From assembly GCF_024679095.1 (NCBI RefSeq), contig NC_066509.1, positions 16,417,589 to 16,481,588 on the forward strand: a DNA stretch of 64,000 nucleotides. Direction: 5' to 3'. A program made the translations under genes and the position numbers. Below are positions 24,440 to 36,230 of this stretch, piece after piece. The first letter of the stretch is position 1. The number at the start of each line of letters is the position of its first letter. Below the pieces are notes generated by a model, which did no database searches, was not told where the DNA came from, and saw nothing but the letters and a program-made list of their open reading frames with translations. The DNA comes from Eriocheir sinensis (Eukaryota; Arthropoda; Malacostraca; Decapoda; Varunidae).

Positions 24440-24725
24440 GGATGAACTGGGTTTGAGAGGAGAGTATCATGTGAGGGAGGGAGAAGGAAATGGAGGATGA
24501 CCTGGCAGGGGAGAAGTGTGGAGGGTGAGGAAGGGAGGGAAGAGGGATCGGAGGATGAAGTGGCAGGGGAGAAGTGGAGGTTGAGGAAGGGAGGGAAAAG
24601 GGATTGGTGGATGAACAGGCAGGGGAGAAAATGGAGGGTGAGGAAGGATGGGAAAAGTGATTGGAGAATGAACTGGCAGGGGTGAAGGAGATGTTGAGGA
24701 AGGGAGGGAAATGAGTGATGGGGAG
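24440..24725. repeat. 57-bp purine minisatellite, about five units
   Basis: A (T/A)GGCAGGG landmark recurs at 24503, 24561, 24617 and 24674 (spacing 56-58 bp) within GGAAGGGAGGGAAGAGGGAT-like DNA. The long minus-strand S/P-rich frame is a by-product. Confidence 0.85.
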
Positions 24726-24940
24726 GACGAGACCATGGTGAGAAGAGGGGAGACTAAACGAATGTAAGAGAAAGGTGGATAGATTTTTTTTCGTGCTCAA
24801 CTGTACAGAGAGAGGTAACTTCTTAACTATGAACGTTTACATAATCATATGGAAGGAAGCCACATAAAGTTAATAAAAAAAAAGCGTTGGAATGAGGAAA
24901 AAAAGAACTGGTTTGGGCATAAAGATGAGCCATGTATATC

Positions 24941-24982
<42 letters not shown>

Positions 24983-25290
24983 GCAAAAGTTGAAACCGCA
25001 GCTCCTACTTGTTGAGGCAGCAAATTCAGCAGGACAAAGCAGTCACGCCCTGATTCTGTGTCTGCTTTCCTGTCTGCCTGCTCCCGACTCTGTGTGTTCG
25101 TCGCTGTGTGTAAATAATGGTGATAATATTAATAAATGGTTTACTGCGGGCATGTAACTAAGGGCTGAAAATAATAAAAATGTAAATGCAATAGTGACAG
25201 GTACTGAGGATTTTTTTTATTACTCATAGAAAATATAGTCAAATGTTTACGAAAATTTAAACATACAAACATAGTAAGTGTGTGTATGGG
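24726..25290. repeat. Unique sequence with (TG)n microsatellite
   Basis: (TG)n at about 24942-24981. The rest is unique, with no gene recognised. Confidence 0.6.
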
Positions 25291-25830
25291 AGGGAGGGGG
25301 TAATTGTGTGTGTGTGTGTGGGGGGGGGGGGTAACTACCATTTATCTATCAACCCGTTTCTCCTTATCTTCGTCAATCTCCATTCATCTCCCTCCCACCC
25401 TCTCTTCTCACCTTCAACCCCTCTTTCCTCTCCCTTCCTCTGCCTCTATCTCTTCCCATTTCTGTCTCTCGTCCATTCACTTTCCCCCTTCACTTATATA
25501 CTCTCCTCCCTTCCTTTGTCCCTCTTTCCACTCATTTATATCTCTCCCATCCACTATTCTCCCTTTACCACCTTTTCTCTCCTCCCTGCCTTTGTATCTC
25601 CACTCATCTCTCCCATCCACTATTCTCCCTTTACCACCTTTTCTCTCCTCCCTGCCTTTGTATCTCCACTCATATCTCTCCCATCCACTATTCTCCTTTT
25701 ACCACCTTTTCCTCCTCCCTTTCTTTGTATCTCCACTCATATCTCTCCCATTCAATATTCTCCCTATATCACCTTTCTCTCCTCCCTTCCTTTGTATCTC
25801 CATCTATCTCTCATCCACTCCTATCTCTTT
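25291..25830. repeat. Pyrimidine minisatellite, 67-70-bp unit, about four copies
   Basis: A TG run and G run at 25303-25331 precede C/T-rich DNA. Between about 25545 and 25825 a unit with CTCCCTTTACCACCTTTTCT and TTTGTATCTCCACTCAT recurs roughly every 67-70 bp. Confidence 0.8.
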
Positions 25831-25883
25831 CCACTCCCTCCTCTCCTTTGCCACTTCACACAAAAGGTCATTTATCAGTTTTA

Positions 25884-25885
25884 TC

Positions 25886-25925
<40 letters not shown>

Positions 25926-25940
25926 GGACAGACAGACAGC
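25884..25940 (+). repeat. (ACAG)n tetranucleotide microsatellite
   Basis: About 14 ACAG/GACA units with one A-to-G interruption near 25926. Confidence 0.95.
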
Positions 25941-26029
25941 TCCCCGATGACACACCACAAGTTTATCATTCAGCGAGTTGTGGAACAGGAAATTAAGAGC
26001 GGCTACTGAAGAGATGCGTTCCCCTTTAC

Positions 26030-26395
26030 CTTCCCTCTCCTCTCCCCCTTTCCTCCGCTTCTGCGTCTCTCCCTACCCCTCTTCTCCCTCTGTCTCTTTC
26101 CCCCTTCCCCCCCTTCCTTCCTTCCTTCCTTCCTCCAGCCCTCCCTTCCTCTCCCTGCTTTCCCCTTCCTTCCTTCCTTCCTCCGGCCCTCCCTTCCTCT
26201 CCCTGCTTTCCTCCCCTCAGTTTTCGCTCTCCCCTCTCCCATCCCTTTCCTCTCCTTCTACGTCTCTCCCTCCCCCTCTTCTCTCTTTCCCACCGTCCTT
26301 CCTTCCTCCAGCCCTCACTTCCTCTCCCTGCTTTCCTCCCCTCCAGCTTCCGCTCTCTCCTCTTCCCTCCCTTCCCTTCCCTCCTCTCCGTCATT
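26030..26395. repeat. Polypyrimidine tract with TTCC arrays
   Basis: CCTTCCTTCCTTCCTCCAGCC-type blocks recur around 26120, 26170 and 26300, giving a loose higher-order repeat. Both-strand ORFs are S/P or R/E/G-rich by-products. Confidence 0.8.
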
Positions 26396-26407
26396 GTTTG
26401 TAGTCGT

Positions 26408-26920
<513 letters not shown>

Positions 26921-26926
26921 GAAATA

Positions 26927-27208
26927 ATATAACTTCGGTGTTGTTATAAATTAGAAATGTAAGATTCAGTAATATATCGGTAACATAACAGTAATATAAC
27001 TTTAGATTAGAAAACACAAATATCAACAGCGTACATTACTCTATTTATGTGTTCCAAAGTAGATAACACGTCGGTTTTGTTATAAGTTTAAATGCAAGAT
27101 TCAGTAATATATCAGTAACATAACAGTAATATAACTTAAGATTAGAAAACACAAATAACAACATCGTACGTTAATCTATTTATGTTTTCCGAAGTAGATA
27201 ACATGTCA
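26927..27208. repeat. Tandem duplication of a 135-bp unit
   Basis: AAGATTCAGTAATATATC begins at 26961 and again at 27096, and long flanks match (GTAACATAACAGTAATATAA, GATTAGAAAACACAAAT). Two AT-rich copies lie head to tail, clearly similar with scattered substitutions. Confidence 0.9.
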
Positions 27209-27420
27209 GGCTTTTCTCTTTGTTTTCCTCTAATTGGGTGATGTGTACAAGTCCTCTTTTATTGTGTTATTAAGGACGCCAATTCCTCCTTTTCATATGC
27301 TCTCATTAAGCTCCCTAATTATGCTCCCTTATCATGGTCCCTTTCCACAGCAGTATTATTTTTTCGACAACTTGTGTTTTCCCATTTTGAGCTGCATGAT
27401 TGAGATATTTTTTTTAATAT

Positions 27421-27512
27421 TTTTTTTACAACAGACGAGACAGCTCAAGGGCACGAAACAAGGAACCAATAATGAAAAAAAAAAAAAAAAAAGCCCGCTA
27501 CCCGCTGCTCCT
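27421..27512 (-). mobile_element. LINE-A 3'-end fragment
   Basis: On the minus strand: AGGAGCAGCGGGTAGCGGGC, an expanded T tract, GTGCCCTTGAGCTGTCTC, and TGTTGTAA plus poly-A. It matches the LINE-A 3' UTR at 20645-20726. The preceding 27209-27420 is unique sequence. Confidence 0.85.
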
Positions 27513-28300
27513 GACTCTGCTATGTATCGTGGAAGTAAAACAACAATAACAAGAACATTAATAATTGGCACGTCAGTATTTTAGAAGGTATACTGTATTA
27601 TGTGTAGGAGCTGGATGGTTCGCGTGTTTTTTCCTTTACCTGCTCAGCTTTTGTTCTGATATATGCCGGAAAAACAAAAACAAAACAAAATATAGGCACA
27701 ATAATATTTCCTAACAATCTCTGTATTTTTTGTACTTTTTTGTTTGGAGGAGGAAGAGGAGGGGGTGGAGGTGGAGATGGAGGTGGAGATAGAGGTGGAA
27801 GAGGAGGAGGAAGAGGAGGAGGAAGAGGGGGTGGAGGATGAGATGGAGGTGGAGCTAGAGGTGTGAGAGGAGGAGAAGGAGGATTAAGAAGAAAAGAAGA
27901 TGAACAAAATGATGAAAATGGAGGATGAGAAGAAGATTGGTGCCACACACTTAAAAAAAAAGAAGAAAACAACAATAACGAAACAAACCATCTCTCTTTT
28001 ATTATGTAGGAGCTTCACCCTTGATCCTCAGCCACCTACCATAAAGACAAACAGACAAACAAACAAACAAACAAAGCATAATGAACTAAGTAAACCCAGG
28101 GAAATGAGAGGTTATGCAAATGTGCGCAAAGGTAAACACGGGCGTAAACAAGGCGTAGAAAAGTAGCCAAACACACACACACACACACACACACAGAAAA
28201 AGAGAGGGACGGGGTACTTAGCCGGGCAAATAACAGTGGATTAAAGGTGAAAGCAGGTATACAGGTTCACGCTGTTTAGGGAATAAAGTAGAACCCGCTG
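27513..28300. repeat. Unique flanks with GGA tract and (CA)n
   Basis: GGA/GGT triplet-rich DNA at about 27747-27895, a repeated ACAAACAA motif at 28048-28075, and (CA)n at about 28169-28194. No gene. Confidence 0.7.
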
Positions 28301-28304
28301 TGAA

Positions 28305-28640
28305 CTAGTAAATATGAAGAGAAAATAGCAGTGTTGTTGAAAGTAATAAAGTAGTGTTGCTGTTAAATGATAAGAATGATAAGGAGAAAAATAGCAGTGT
28401 TGTTCAAAGGAATAGTGTTGGTGTTAAAAATAAAGTTGAGAAAGAGAAAAAAGTAGCAGTGTTAAAAAATGGTGATGATGCTTAATGGTATAGTTTTAAA
28501 GCTGTTAAGGGGGGATGAGTTTAAAGGAGTATAAGGGAGTGTTTGAAGGAATAAGGGAGTATCAGGGGGAGTAAGGGAGTGTTGTGGGGAGTAAAGGAGT
28601 ATCAGGGGAGTAAGGGAATGTTAGGTGTTAAGTGGCTGAG
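28305..28640. repeat. Degenerate short tandem repeats preceding the 41-bp array
   Basis: AGCAGTGTTGTT-type motifs recur near 28329, 28358, 28395 and 28455 in roughly 30-60-bp units. Then GGGAGT/AAGGGAGT motifs recur at 28510-28622. Confidence 0.65.
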
Positions 28641-28764
28641 CAGTATGATGAGTATAGCTGTTAGGTGCTGAAATAGTACAATAGTAGAGCTATTAAAAAG
28701 TAAAGTTGTGGAGTAGTGCAAGTTGTAATACTGGTAATTAGAAAAGTAATAGAATACTGAAGCT

Positions 28765-30172
28765 GTTACGTGATTTGTTAGGGAAGTAGAAAAGCTGGAA
28801 AGTATTAGGGGATGAGAGTTAGGGAAATAGAAACGCTGGGAAGTATTAGGGGATGAGAGTTAGGAAAGTAGAAACGCTGGAAAGTAGTAGAGGATGAGAG
28901 TTAGGGAAATAGAAACGCTGGAAAGTAGTAGAGGATGAGAGTTAGGGAAGTAGAAACGCTGGAAAGTATTAGAGGATGAGAGTTAGGGAAATAGAAACGC
29001 TGGAAAGTATTAGAGGATGAGAGTTAGGGAAGTAGAAACGCTGGAAAGTATTAGAGGATGAGAGTTAGGGAAGTAGAAACGCTGGAAAGTATTAGAGGAT
29101 GAGAGTTAGGGAAATAGAAACGCTGGAAAGTATTAGAGGATGAGAGTTAGGGAAATAGAAACGCTGGAAAGTATTAGAGGATGAGAGTTAGGGAAATAGA
29201 AACGCTGGTAAGTATTAGAGGATGAGAGTTAGGGAAATAGAAACGCTGGTAAGTATTAGAGGATGAGAGTTAGGGAAATAGAAACGCTGGAAAGTATTAG
29301 AGGATGAGAGTTAGGGAAATAGAAACGCTGGGAAGTATTAGAGGATGAGAGTTAGGGAAATAGAAACGCTGGAAAGTATTAGAGGATGAGAGTTAGGGAA
29401 GTAGAAACGCTGGAAAGTAGTAGAGGATGAGAGTTAGGGAAATAGAAACGCTGGAAAGTAGTAAAGGATGAGAGTTAGGGAAATAGAAACGCTGGAAAGT
29501 AGTAGAGGATGAGAGTTAGGGAAGTAGAAACGCTGGAAAGTACTAGAGGATGAGAGTTAGGGAAGTAGAAACGCTGGAAAGTATTAGAGGATGAGAGTTA
29601 GGGAAGTAGAAACGCTGGAAAGTAGTTGAGGATGAGAGTTAGGGAAGTAGAAACGCTGGAAAGTAGTTGAGGATGAGAGTTAGGGAAGTAGAAACGCTGG
29701 AAAGTAGTAGAGGATGAGAGTTAGGGAAGTAGAAACGCTGGAAAGTAGTTGAGGATGAGAGTTAGGGAAGTACAAACGCTGGAAAGTAGTAGAGGATGAG
29801 AGTTAGGGAAGTACAAACGCTGGAAAGTAGTAGAGGATGAGAGTTAGGGAATTACAAACGCTGGAAAGTATTAGAGGATGAGAGTTAGGGAAGTAGAAAC
29901 GCTGGAAAGTAGTAGAGGATGAGAGTTAGGGAAGTAGAAACGCTGGAAAGTATTGGAGGAGGAGAGTTAGGGAAGTAGAAACGCTGGAAAGTATTAGAGG
30001 ATGAGAGTTAGGGAAGTAGAAACGCTGGAAAGTATTAGAGGATGAGAGTTAGGGAAGTAGAAACGCTGGAAAGTATTAGAGGATGAGAGTTAGGGAAATA
30101 GAAACGCTGGAAACTATTAGAGGATGAGAGTTAGGGAAATAGAAACGCTGGAAAGTAGTAGAGGATGAGAAT
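28765..30172. repeat. 41-bp minisatellite, 34 units without indels
   Basis: The landmark GTTAGGG first occurs at 28777 and last at 30130, a span of exactly 33 x 41 bp, so all units are in register. The unit contains GAGGATGAGAGTTAGGGAA and TAGAAACGCTGGAAAGTA. Variants sit in local blocks: AAATAG versus AAGTAG, TATTAGAG versus TAGTAGAG versus TAGTTGAG, and three adjacent units with TACAAACGC near 29771, 29812 and 29852. Local sharing of variants is what unequal exchange or slippage would give. The array has no ORF because 41 is not a multiple of three and both strands are stopped. Confidence 0.98.
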
Positions 30173-30352
30173 AACGAAGATACTCGGAAGTTCATTAAGT
30201 TAAGCAGTGAATCAACAGAATAGTAAAGCCGTTGAAAATCAGTAAGTCGATAAAGCTGTTGCGAAGTTTGGCTCTGAAGTCGTAATCCTGTAAATATCAT
30301 AACAAAAATGCCTTATAGATAAATGAAGCCTGGACGAACTGTGTGGATCATT

Positions 30353-30354
<2 letters not shown>
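30173..30354. other. Unique flank of the minisatellite
   Basis: Non-repetitive AT-leaning sequence with no gene. Confidence 0.5.
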
Positions 30355-30418
<64 letters not shown>

Positions 30419-30617
30419 AAAAAAGCTTATGTAGGTGGGCCATGATTGGGTGAGTGGTAGTGGCGGTAGTGGTGGTGGTGGTAGTGGTGGAGGTTGGCGG
30501 GGGATGATGATGATGAGGCTGAGTGATGATGATGATGGTGTAGAAGTGTTGTTGTGGTGATGACCGTGATGTATGACAGTGATGAGGAGCAAGGATAAAG
30601 TGTATAATTTGACATGA

Positions 30618-30684
<67 letters not shown>

Positions 30685-30772
30685 TGCCCAGCTGTTCGTG
30701 CTATGTTTGTATGGTGACCTAATTATACCAACTTATTTTGTATGGTAATTGTACATTTGTGTGGTAATTGCT

Positions 30773-30837
<65 letters not shown>
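30355..30837. repeat. (CA)n, GGT/GAT triplets, (TG)n and (GA)n
   Basis: (CA)n at about 30355-30413, GGT/GAT-rich DNA at 30450-30560, (TG)n at about 30619-30682, and (GA)n at about 30777-30837. Confidence 0.93.
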
Positions 30838-30841
<4 letters not shown>

Positions 30842-31316
30842 CTCCCACCGGCGGTCTTGCAGGATAAACAAAGGTGACAGGTGATAAATTAGGAGGACAG
30901 GGTCTTCTTCCCCTTTGGACCCGACGCGGCAAGGGAGGAGAGGCGGAGAGGATGGGACGGAGGGAAGAGAACTGGAAGGGAGGCATGAGAGTGAAAGATG
31001 GAAAGGGAAGGAAGGGAGGGTATGAGGACAAAGGGAGGGAAATAGAAGACAAGGAGTACGGGAAAAAAAGAAAGAGGGGAAAGATAAAAGATAAAAGAGG
31101 ACATAGAGAGATGAGGGGAATGATGAAAAGGAGAAATATGATATAGGGAGGAATTGTAATGAAGAAGCAAGGAGAAAGGGAAAGAGGGAGAGAATAGTAC
31201 ATGAACGAAGGGAAGGGTGAAAGGAGGAGGAGGAGGAGGAGGAGGAGGAGGAAGAATTAAAGAGGAAATGAGGAAAAGAAAATAAGAACGGTGTGTATGT
31301 GTGTGTGAGAGAGATT

Positions 31317-31378
<62 letters not shown>
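30838..31378. repeat. Purine-rich DNA ending in (GA)n
   Basis: A/G-rich from about 30930, (GGA)n at 31225-31250, and (GA)n at about 31306-31378. Minus-strand S/P/L-rich ORFs are by-products. Confidence 0.8.
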
Positions 31379-31383
<5 letters not shown>

Positions 31384-31667
31384 CCAGACATCCTCCCCAA
31401 TTACAGGAGAGGCAGGTAACCGTGCTCTCCCCTCCCTCCTTCCCTTTGAACGGGGCAAGGTGAGGGTGGACAGGTGTGAGGCCCTAAGCTTACCTGTGAT
31501 TAGCGGTGATGGAGCCGTCGTGTTGCGTGTGTTGAGGGGAAGGTGTGTTGTGTTGCTGTGTTTCTATGTTGCTGGGTTAGAAGGAGGTAGATAAGGAAGT
31601 GATGTGTATTTCTTTAATGTTGCGTCGTGTTAGAAGGGAAAGAGCAACAGAGGACCGTGTGTTGCTG
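31379..31667. other. Unique sequence, nothing recognised
   Basis: Balanced composition with GTGTTG-type motifs at 31515-31560. CAGGTG at 31471-31476 and a TTACCTG at 31489. No gene supported. Confidence 0.5.
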
Positions 31668-31767
31668 TTTTTTTTTTTTTACAGTAAAGGAAACAGCTAA
31701 ATGGTAAAAACAACAACAACAACAAAGAAAGCCCGCCATATATACTGCTCCTACAAAAAAAAAAGAA
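31668..31767 (-). mobile_element. Divergent LINE-A 3'-end fragment
   Basis: On the minus strand: GTAGGAGCAG, GGCGGGCTTTCTTTG, a (GTT)n insertion, TTTAGCTGTTTCCTTTA, then CTGTAA and poly-A. It is more diverged than the other copies (CCCTTGAGCTG is replaced by CATTTAGCTG), so probably an older or different subfamily. Confidence 0.7.
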
Positions 31768-32195
31768 TAGGATGTTGTGTTGCCTTGTGTTTGTTACTGT
31801 GTTGCTGGCATGGATGAACAAAAGATTAGAATAGGATAGGTAGGAAAGTCTCGTTCTATTAACTATTCCATTTCGTAGCGTAACGTTGCTTAGTGTTGAG
31901 AAGACAAAGGAGCAACGGAGGCACATGTGTTGTCAAGGTGTGCTGTGTTGGTGTGTGTTGTCTTTCTCTGCTGTGTTGCTAGGAGGGAAGGAAGAAAAAC
32001 GGTTCTCTTTCTGTAATCATCCATCATTTAATTTTAACATTTGAGGTAAACGAGTTCTTGGGAGGAGGAGGAGGAGGAGGAGGAGGAGGAACAGGGGTGG
32101 AGGTGGAAATGGAGGTGGAAGAGGAGGAGGAGGAGGAGGAGGATAGGTGATGAAAAAAAAATATGAAAATGAAGAATGAGAAGAAAAACTTAAAA
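31768..32195. repeat. Unique sequence then GGA tract
   Basis: Unique to about 32055, then (GGA)n at 32061-32090 and GGT/GGA triplets to 32145. Confidence 0.65.
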
Positions 32196-32199
32196 TGCG

Positions 32200-32935
32200 C
32201 CCCCAGTCTTTCCCTAGGCCTATCCCACCCCAGCCCACATCCAGGCACATCCCAGAAGGTGTCCAGCCCACTTACATTCCATACCCAATTAATTTTCTCA
32301 GTCCCTAGCCATGTCACATATCTATCCAGCCCAGTAACAGTCCCAACCTCATCTCAACCATGACGTGAACCCCAGCCCAATTAGATCCCCTGATTCCCGG
32401 CACCACACCAACCCTTGCCTTAACTTCAGCCCAACTCTTACCCTAATCCGAGTCCAACCTTAAGTCTCATCCCAAGCTAAACCTAAGATATACCTCATTA
32501 CAAGTCTTATCCTAACCAAAGCCTAACTCAAACCAAACCCAGCTCAACCCATACCACAATCTTTTCTCTAACCACAGCCCAATCCTTCCTCAATGTCCGG
32601 TTTAACTCTTACCGAAGCACACCACAGCCCAATCTTTACTCTAACCCCAGTCCAGTTCGGCCCAACCTTAACCTCATTTCAGACCCTGTCCAATCCTAAC
32701 CCTAACGTCAACCCAGCCCCAGCCCAATTCCTAGTTTCATCCCAGCCCAAACGCAGCCCAACCCTTATCCAAATCCTGTTTTACCCCAGCCAAATTCCAG
32801 CCCAAACCCAAGCGTAACCCCAGTCTTCCCCAACCCCAACCCAACCAAACAAGCATCCAAACCCACCCAGTCAGCCCAATCCCTAGCCTAGCCCAGCCAT
32901 ATCATAATCTCAAGCTCGGCACAGCATCATGCCGA
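32200..32935. repeat. Degenerate CAGCCCAAnCC-type repeat region
   Basis: About 700 bp in which CCCAGCCCA, CCAACCTTAA and AACCCTAACC-like words recur without a strict period. An old, decayed short tandem repeat is the simplest reading. Scattered CCTAA words are not in a telomeric array. Confidence 0.65.
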
Positions 32936-32974
32936 GTTGAGGTAAAGATTGGGGCTGGCAGGCTGGCAGGCATG

Positions 32975-33040
32975 GTTAATTACAGGTGACCAGGTAATTG
33001 AAGCCCTTCACCTGTTATTCGTCCGCTGCTCACCTGAAGC
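32975..33040. promoter_or_regulatory. CAGGTG/CACCTG cluster
   Basis: CAGGTG at 32983 and CACCTG at 33009 and 33031, plus CAGGTA at 32991, lie within 54 bp of unique DNA. The AGGTGA ... TTCACCTG arrangement resembles that at 18942-18993. Motif evidence only. Confidence 0.25.
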
Positions 33041-33800
33041 CACACTCCCTCCGTGTTATTACTTGGCCGTGGAGCAGCGCAGCCAATACCACGCGTCTTG
33101 TTACTTATATATTTGTTACTGGATTTTTGTTGTTATTGTTCTTGATTTTCTGGTATTTTTGTAGATGTGATGCGGTTTGTTATTATATTTGTTTACCACT
33201 TCATTTTGTTTTTTTCTTTTTCTTTTCTTGTTGCTGACGTTTCTGGAGATGTTTAGTTGTTTCTCGTCATCACTGATTTTTTTGTGGGGTGTTGCAGACA
33301 GTATATAACTTGCCACTGTTGCTGGATATATGTGGTTTGTTATTTTATTTATTTGTTATTTCTTGTATTCACTTTTTTCTTCCTCTTGATGTTTCCCCTA
33401 TTTCCTCGTACCCTACCTTTTCCTCTTCCCCTAAATCCCCCTCTTCTACTTTCTCCTCTTCCTCTGTTTTTCTCTCCTCTACTTTTTTATCTTCCTCTTT
33501 TCCTCTCCTCTACTTTCTTCTCTACCTGTTTCCCCCTCCCCTACTTTCCATATCTTCCTCTGTTATCCCCTCTTTTATTTTTTCCTTACTCCCTTCCCTG
33601 AACTTTTCCTCCCCCCTCTTTCCTTCCTTCAGCATCCTCCTCCCCTTCCCATTTCTCCTTCCCTTCCCGTTCCTCCTCCCCTCCCCTACCCGTTCCTCCT
33701 CTTCTTCCCTTTCCTCTTTCCTCTTTCCTTCATTCTGCATCCTCCTCCCCTTCCTCCTTCCCCTCCCTCTTACTCCTCCCCCTCCCTTCCACCCATTCCA
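33041..33800. repeat. T-rich then polypyrimidine DNA
   Basis: T-rich unique DNA to about 33380, then 400 bp of nearly pure C/T with CCTCTTTTCCTC-type repeats. Frames are S/F/P/L-rich by-products. Confidence 0.7.
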
Positions 33801-34039
33801 GTCTAGAGTGCATGCCTAGAGAGAGTACAAGCCGTGTCAGGTATTAATATCAACCCTGCCGTCATGATACCGTGTGCTTTACCAAACATATTACAGCATT
33901 ACTTTATGACAGGATTACGGGGCGCTGTGCTTATGGCTGCCGCTTCATGACCTGTCTGCACGTGAGGAGGGTTGGCGGGACACACACCTGCGGGGAGGAG
34001 GCTGTTGGGGCGTGCGTTAGGGAGGGGTAGGTGTGGAGG

Positions 34040-34041
<2 letters not shown>
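33801..34041. other. Unique sequence, nothing recognised
   Basis: Balanced composition. Includes a CACGTG-like word at 33960 and CACCTG at 33985. No gene. Confidence 0.5.

Positions 34042-34101
<60 letters not shown>
34042..34101 (+). repeat. (GA)n microsatellite
   Basis: Perfect GA array. Confidence 0.97.
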
Positions 34102-34102
<1 letters not shown>

Positions 34103-35135
34103 GGTAATCATAGCATATTGGGTTGGGGTTAGAACTTAGAAGAGGCTGCAGGATGGGGGTAGGCGTAGGGGTGGAGTTGTGCAGGGGAGGGAAGGGACAC
34201 CGGGGAGTATAGAGAGGGAGGGTTATCAGGACATACCTACGTGGGACGAGATTAGAGGAGGCTGCAAGGTGGGGAAGACCATGGAGAAGGGGTGTTTCAG
34301 GGGCATGTTGAAAAGGAAAGGATATTGTATTGGGGAGTCTAGTACGAGGTATAGAGAGGTTGGGGTATTAAAGACGGACACTGCAAAGCGGGCGAGAATG
34401 GGGCAAAAGACAACTTTGAAAAGCATATGTTTGGGTCATAAGGTGAAAATTGTTACCCCGGACCCTTTTTTTCCTAAGAGAGGGGAATGTGCAGGGCAGG
34501 ACTTTGGAATGGACTGACTGAGATAGCTAGAGAGGGGGAGGATTGACATGGGATATACAGGGGAGGTGAAGGCTGCTGGAGAGTGTACAGAGGAGGGGTA
34601 GGAGGAGAAGGAGGGGGAGGACTGAATTGGGAGGCTTAGATGTGAGTGATGATGGATGAGGGGGACGCGTGAGGGGGACAGACCGACTAAGGGGAGCCTG
34701 GAAAGGTGTACGCAGCACAGTATTGATAGGATATAAAAAGCAAAGCGCTAACGTGCACTCTTTTAACGGGGGAATGGTTGGGTTGAGAGGCTGGGAGTCG
34801 GGTGCTGCAGGGAGAGATAAAACTCTAACGGGCATCCTTCATAACGAGGGGGAGGCAGGAGCGAGAGGCAAGGATTGGGGCGGCAGGGAAAGATGAAACG
34901 CGCAGTGGCTATTTTTGACCGGCGGCAGGCGGCTGATCGAGGGCTGAAGCATCAATAAGAGGAAAATGAAGCTTGTTATGGATTTTTGCCTCGGTAGAGG
35001 GTGGAAGGCGATTTTCCTCATTCACAAAGAAGATTATTAAGAGACATGGATATAAGGTGAAAAAGATATATAAAAGGGAAAAAGCTTGCTATGGTTTTCA
35101 TCTTAGTAAGGATTGAAATTAAACTTATAATGATA
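34102..35135. other. G/A-rich sequence, nothing recognised
   Basis: Loose repeats of GAGGCTGCA(A)GG and GTATAGAGAGG words occur in the first 450 bp. ORFs of up to 112 codons show no domain. Confidence 0.5.
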
Positions 35136-35179
35136 AAATCATTATTATTATTATCATTATTATTATTAGGTATTATTAA

Positions 35180-35222
<43 letters not shown>

Positions 35223-35225
35223 GTT
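35136..35225. repeat. (ATT)n microsatellite
   Basis: ATT repeats with C interruptions at the 5' side, perfect at about 35180-35222. Confidence 0.95.
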
Positions 35226-35329
35226 ATTAGTGTTATCATCATTTCACTCAAAACTAAAATAAAAGCACATTAAACTTACTCCACAGAAACACTTGATATA
35301 TTTTTCGACACGATATTCCACGCCTGAAA

Positions 35330-35600
35330 GAATTTTAAGTCGTGGCCTCGTCCGGTGACGACTACGGATTTGTGGGTTTTAATCTGAGTTTATCTCCGGT
35401 CCAGCGAGTGGTGACTGATAAGTCGAAGTCCCCAACAAGTGATGACTGTTTTTCATTGATATTTTTTTTTTTTAATCGATGAGTCGAAGTCCTTATCCGG
35501 CGACGACAATTTGTGACTTGATGAGTTGGTAATTTGTTCGTTAAAATGTTTAAACTCGTGGTCTTATTCTTTGCCGACTATTGCTAGTGACTTGTGAGCG
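35330..35600. repeat. Decayed tandem repeat with GTCGAAGTCC / CGACGAC motifs
   Basis: Related blocks begin near 35337 (AGTCGTGGCCTCGTCCGGTG), 35418 (AAGTCGAAGTCCCCAACAAG), 35481 (GAGTCGAAGTCCTTATCCGG) and 35553 (AACTCGTGGTCTTATTC), each followed by GACGAC or GATGACT words. Spacing is irregular (about 63-81 bp). Confidence 0.55.
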
Positions 35601-35853
35601 TTTGTTCATGAGCTATCTTTTTCCGTGAATATTTTTTCAGCATGTCTTTGCAAAACATTTTCCAGCACAAAGCACTTCGCACCAAAAAATGATCCTTTTT
35701 CCTCGCTATTTGCAGGAAAAATTCTTCTCGTCTCATGTCTTTAGTACAGTATATATCACACAACACTTTTTCGCTGATTGCATGTTTTCCTCTTGTTTTT
35801 GTAGGAATCTGGCGCGCATCCAATGGTTTTAGGCGTAAAGTAACAACATTTCT

Positions 35854-35889
<36 letters not shown>

Positions 35890-36230
35890 GAGGGGAAGGA
35901 GAATTTATAGGTTGGGGAGGAGGTGGGGTGGTAAGGGTGTGTAGGAGGGGGGGTGATGTGTGACTGGGAAGGGGAAGGGAAGAGAGGCTATGATGAGCGT
36001 AGTACAGAAGACGAGGCAGATGATATTTGGAGCCATAGTGATTTTACCAGATACGTGTAGTGAGAGGAACATGGAAACATGAACGAGCAGGCAGCAGAAA
36101 TCCTACTGGCTCTTTGCGAGGCTGCCTGCTCTCAGTGATTAAATCAATCCATCAGCCACAGGAGTGTCCTGCAGAAGGATTAAAGCACTACTGTATGTAC
36201 TCGTGGATACATTCAGTTCACGCCTGACGC
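35601..36230. other. Unique sequence with (TG)n
   Basis: (TG)n at about 35855-35884 and G-rich DNA to 35990. Otherwise non-repetitive, with no gene recognised. Confidence 0.5.

Noticed and set aside
28765..30172. Regular repeat spacing considered as a CRISPR-like array
   Set aside because: There are no unique spacers: units are directly adjacent. Context is clearly eukaryotic. The 32-bp array at 53.6 kb was rejected for the same reason.
32370..32930. CCTAA/CCCTAA words suggesting interstitial telomere repeats
   Set aside because: The words are scattered among CAGCCCAA-type repeats and never form a TTAGG array.
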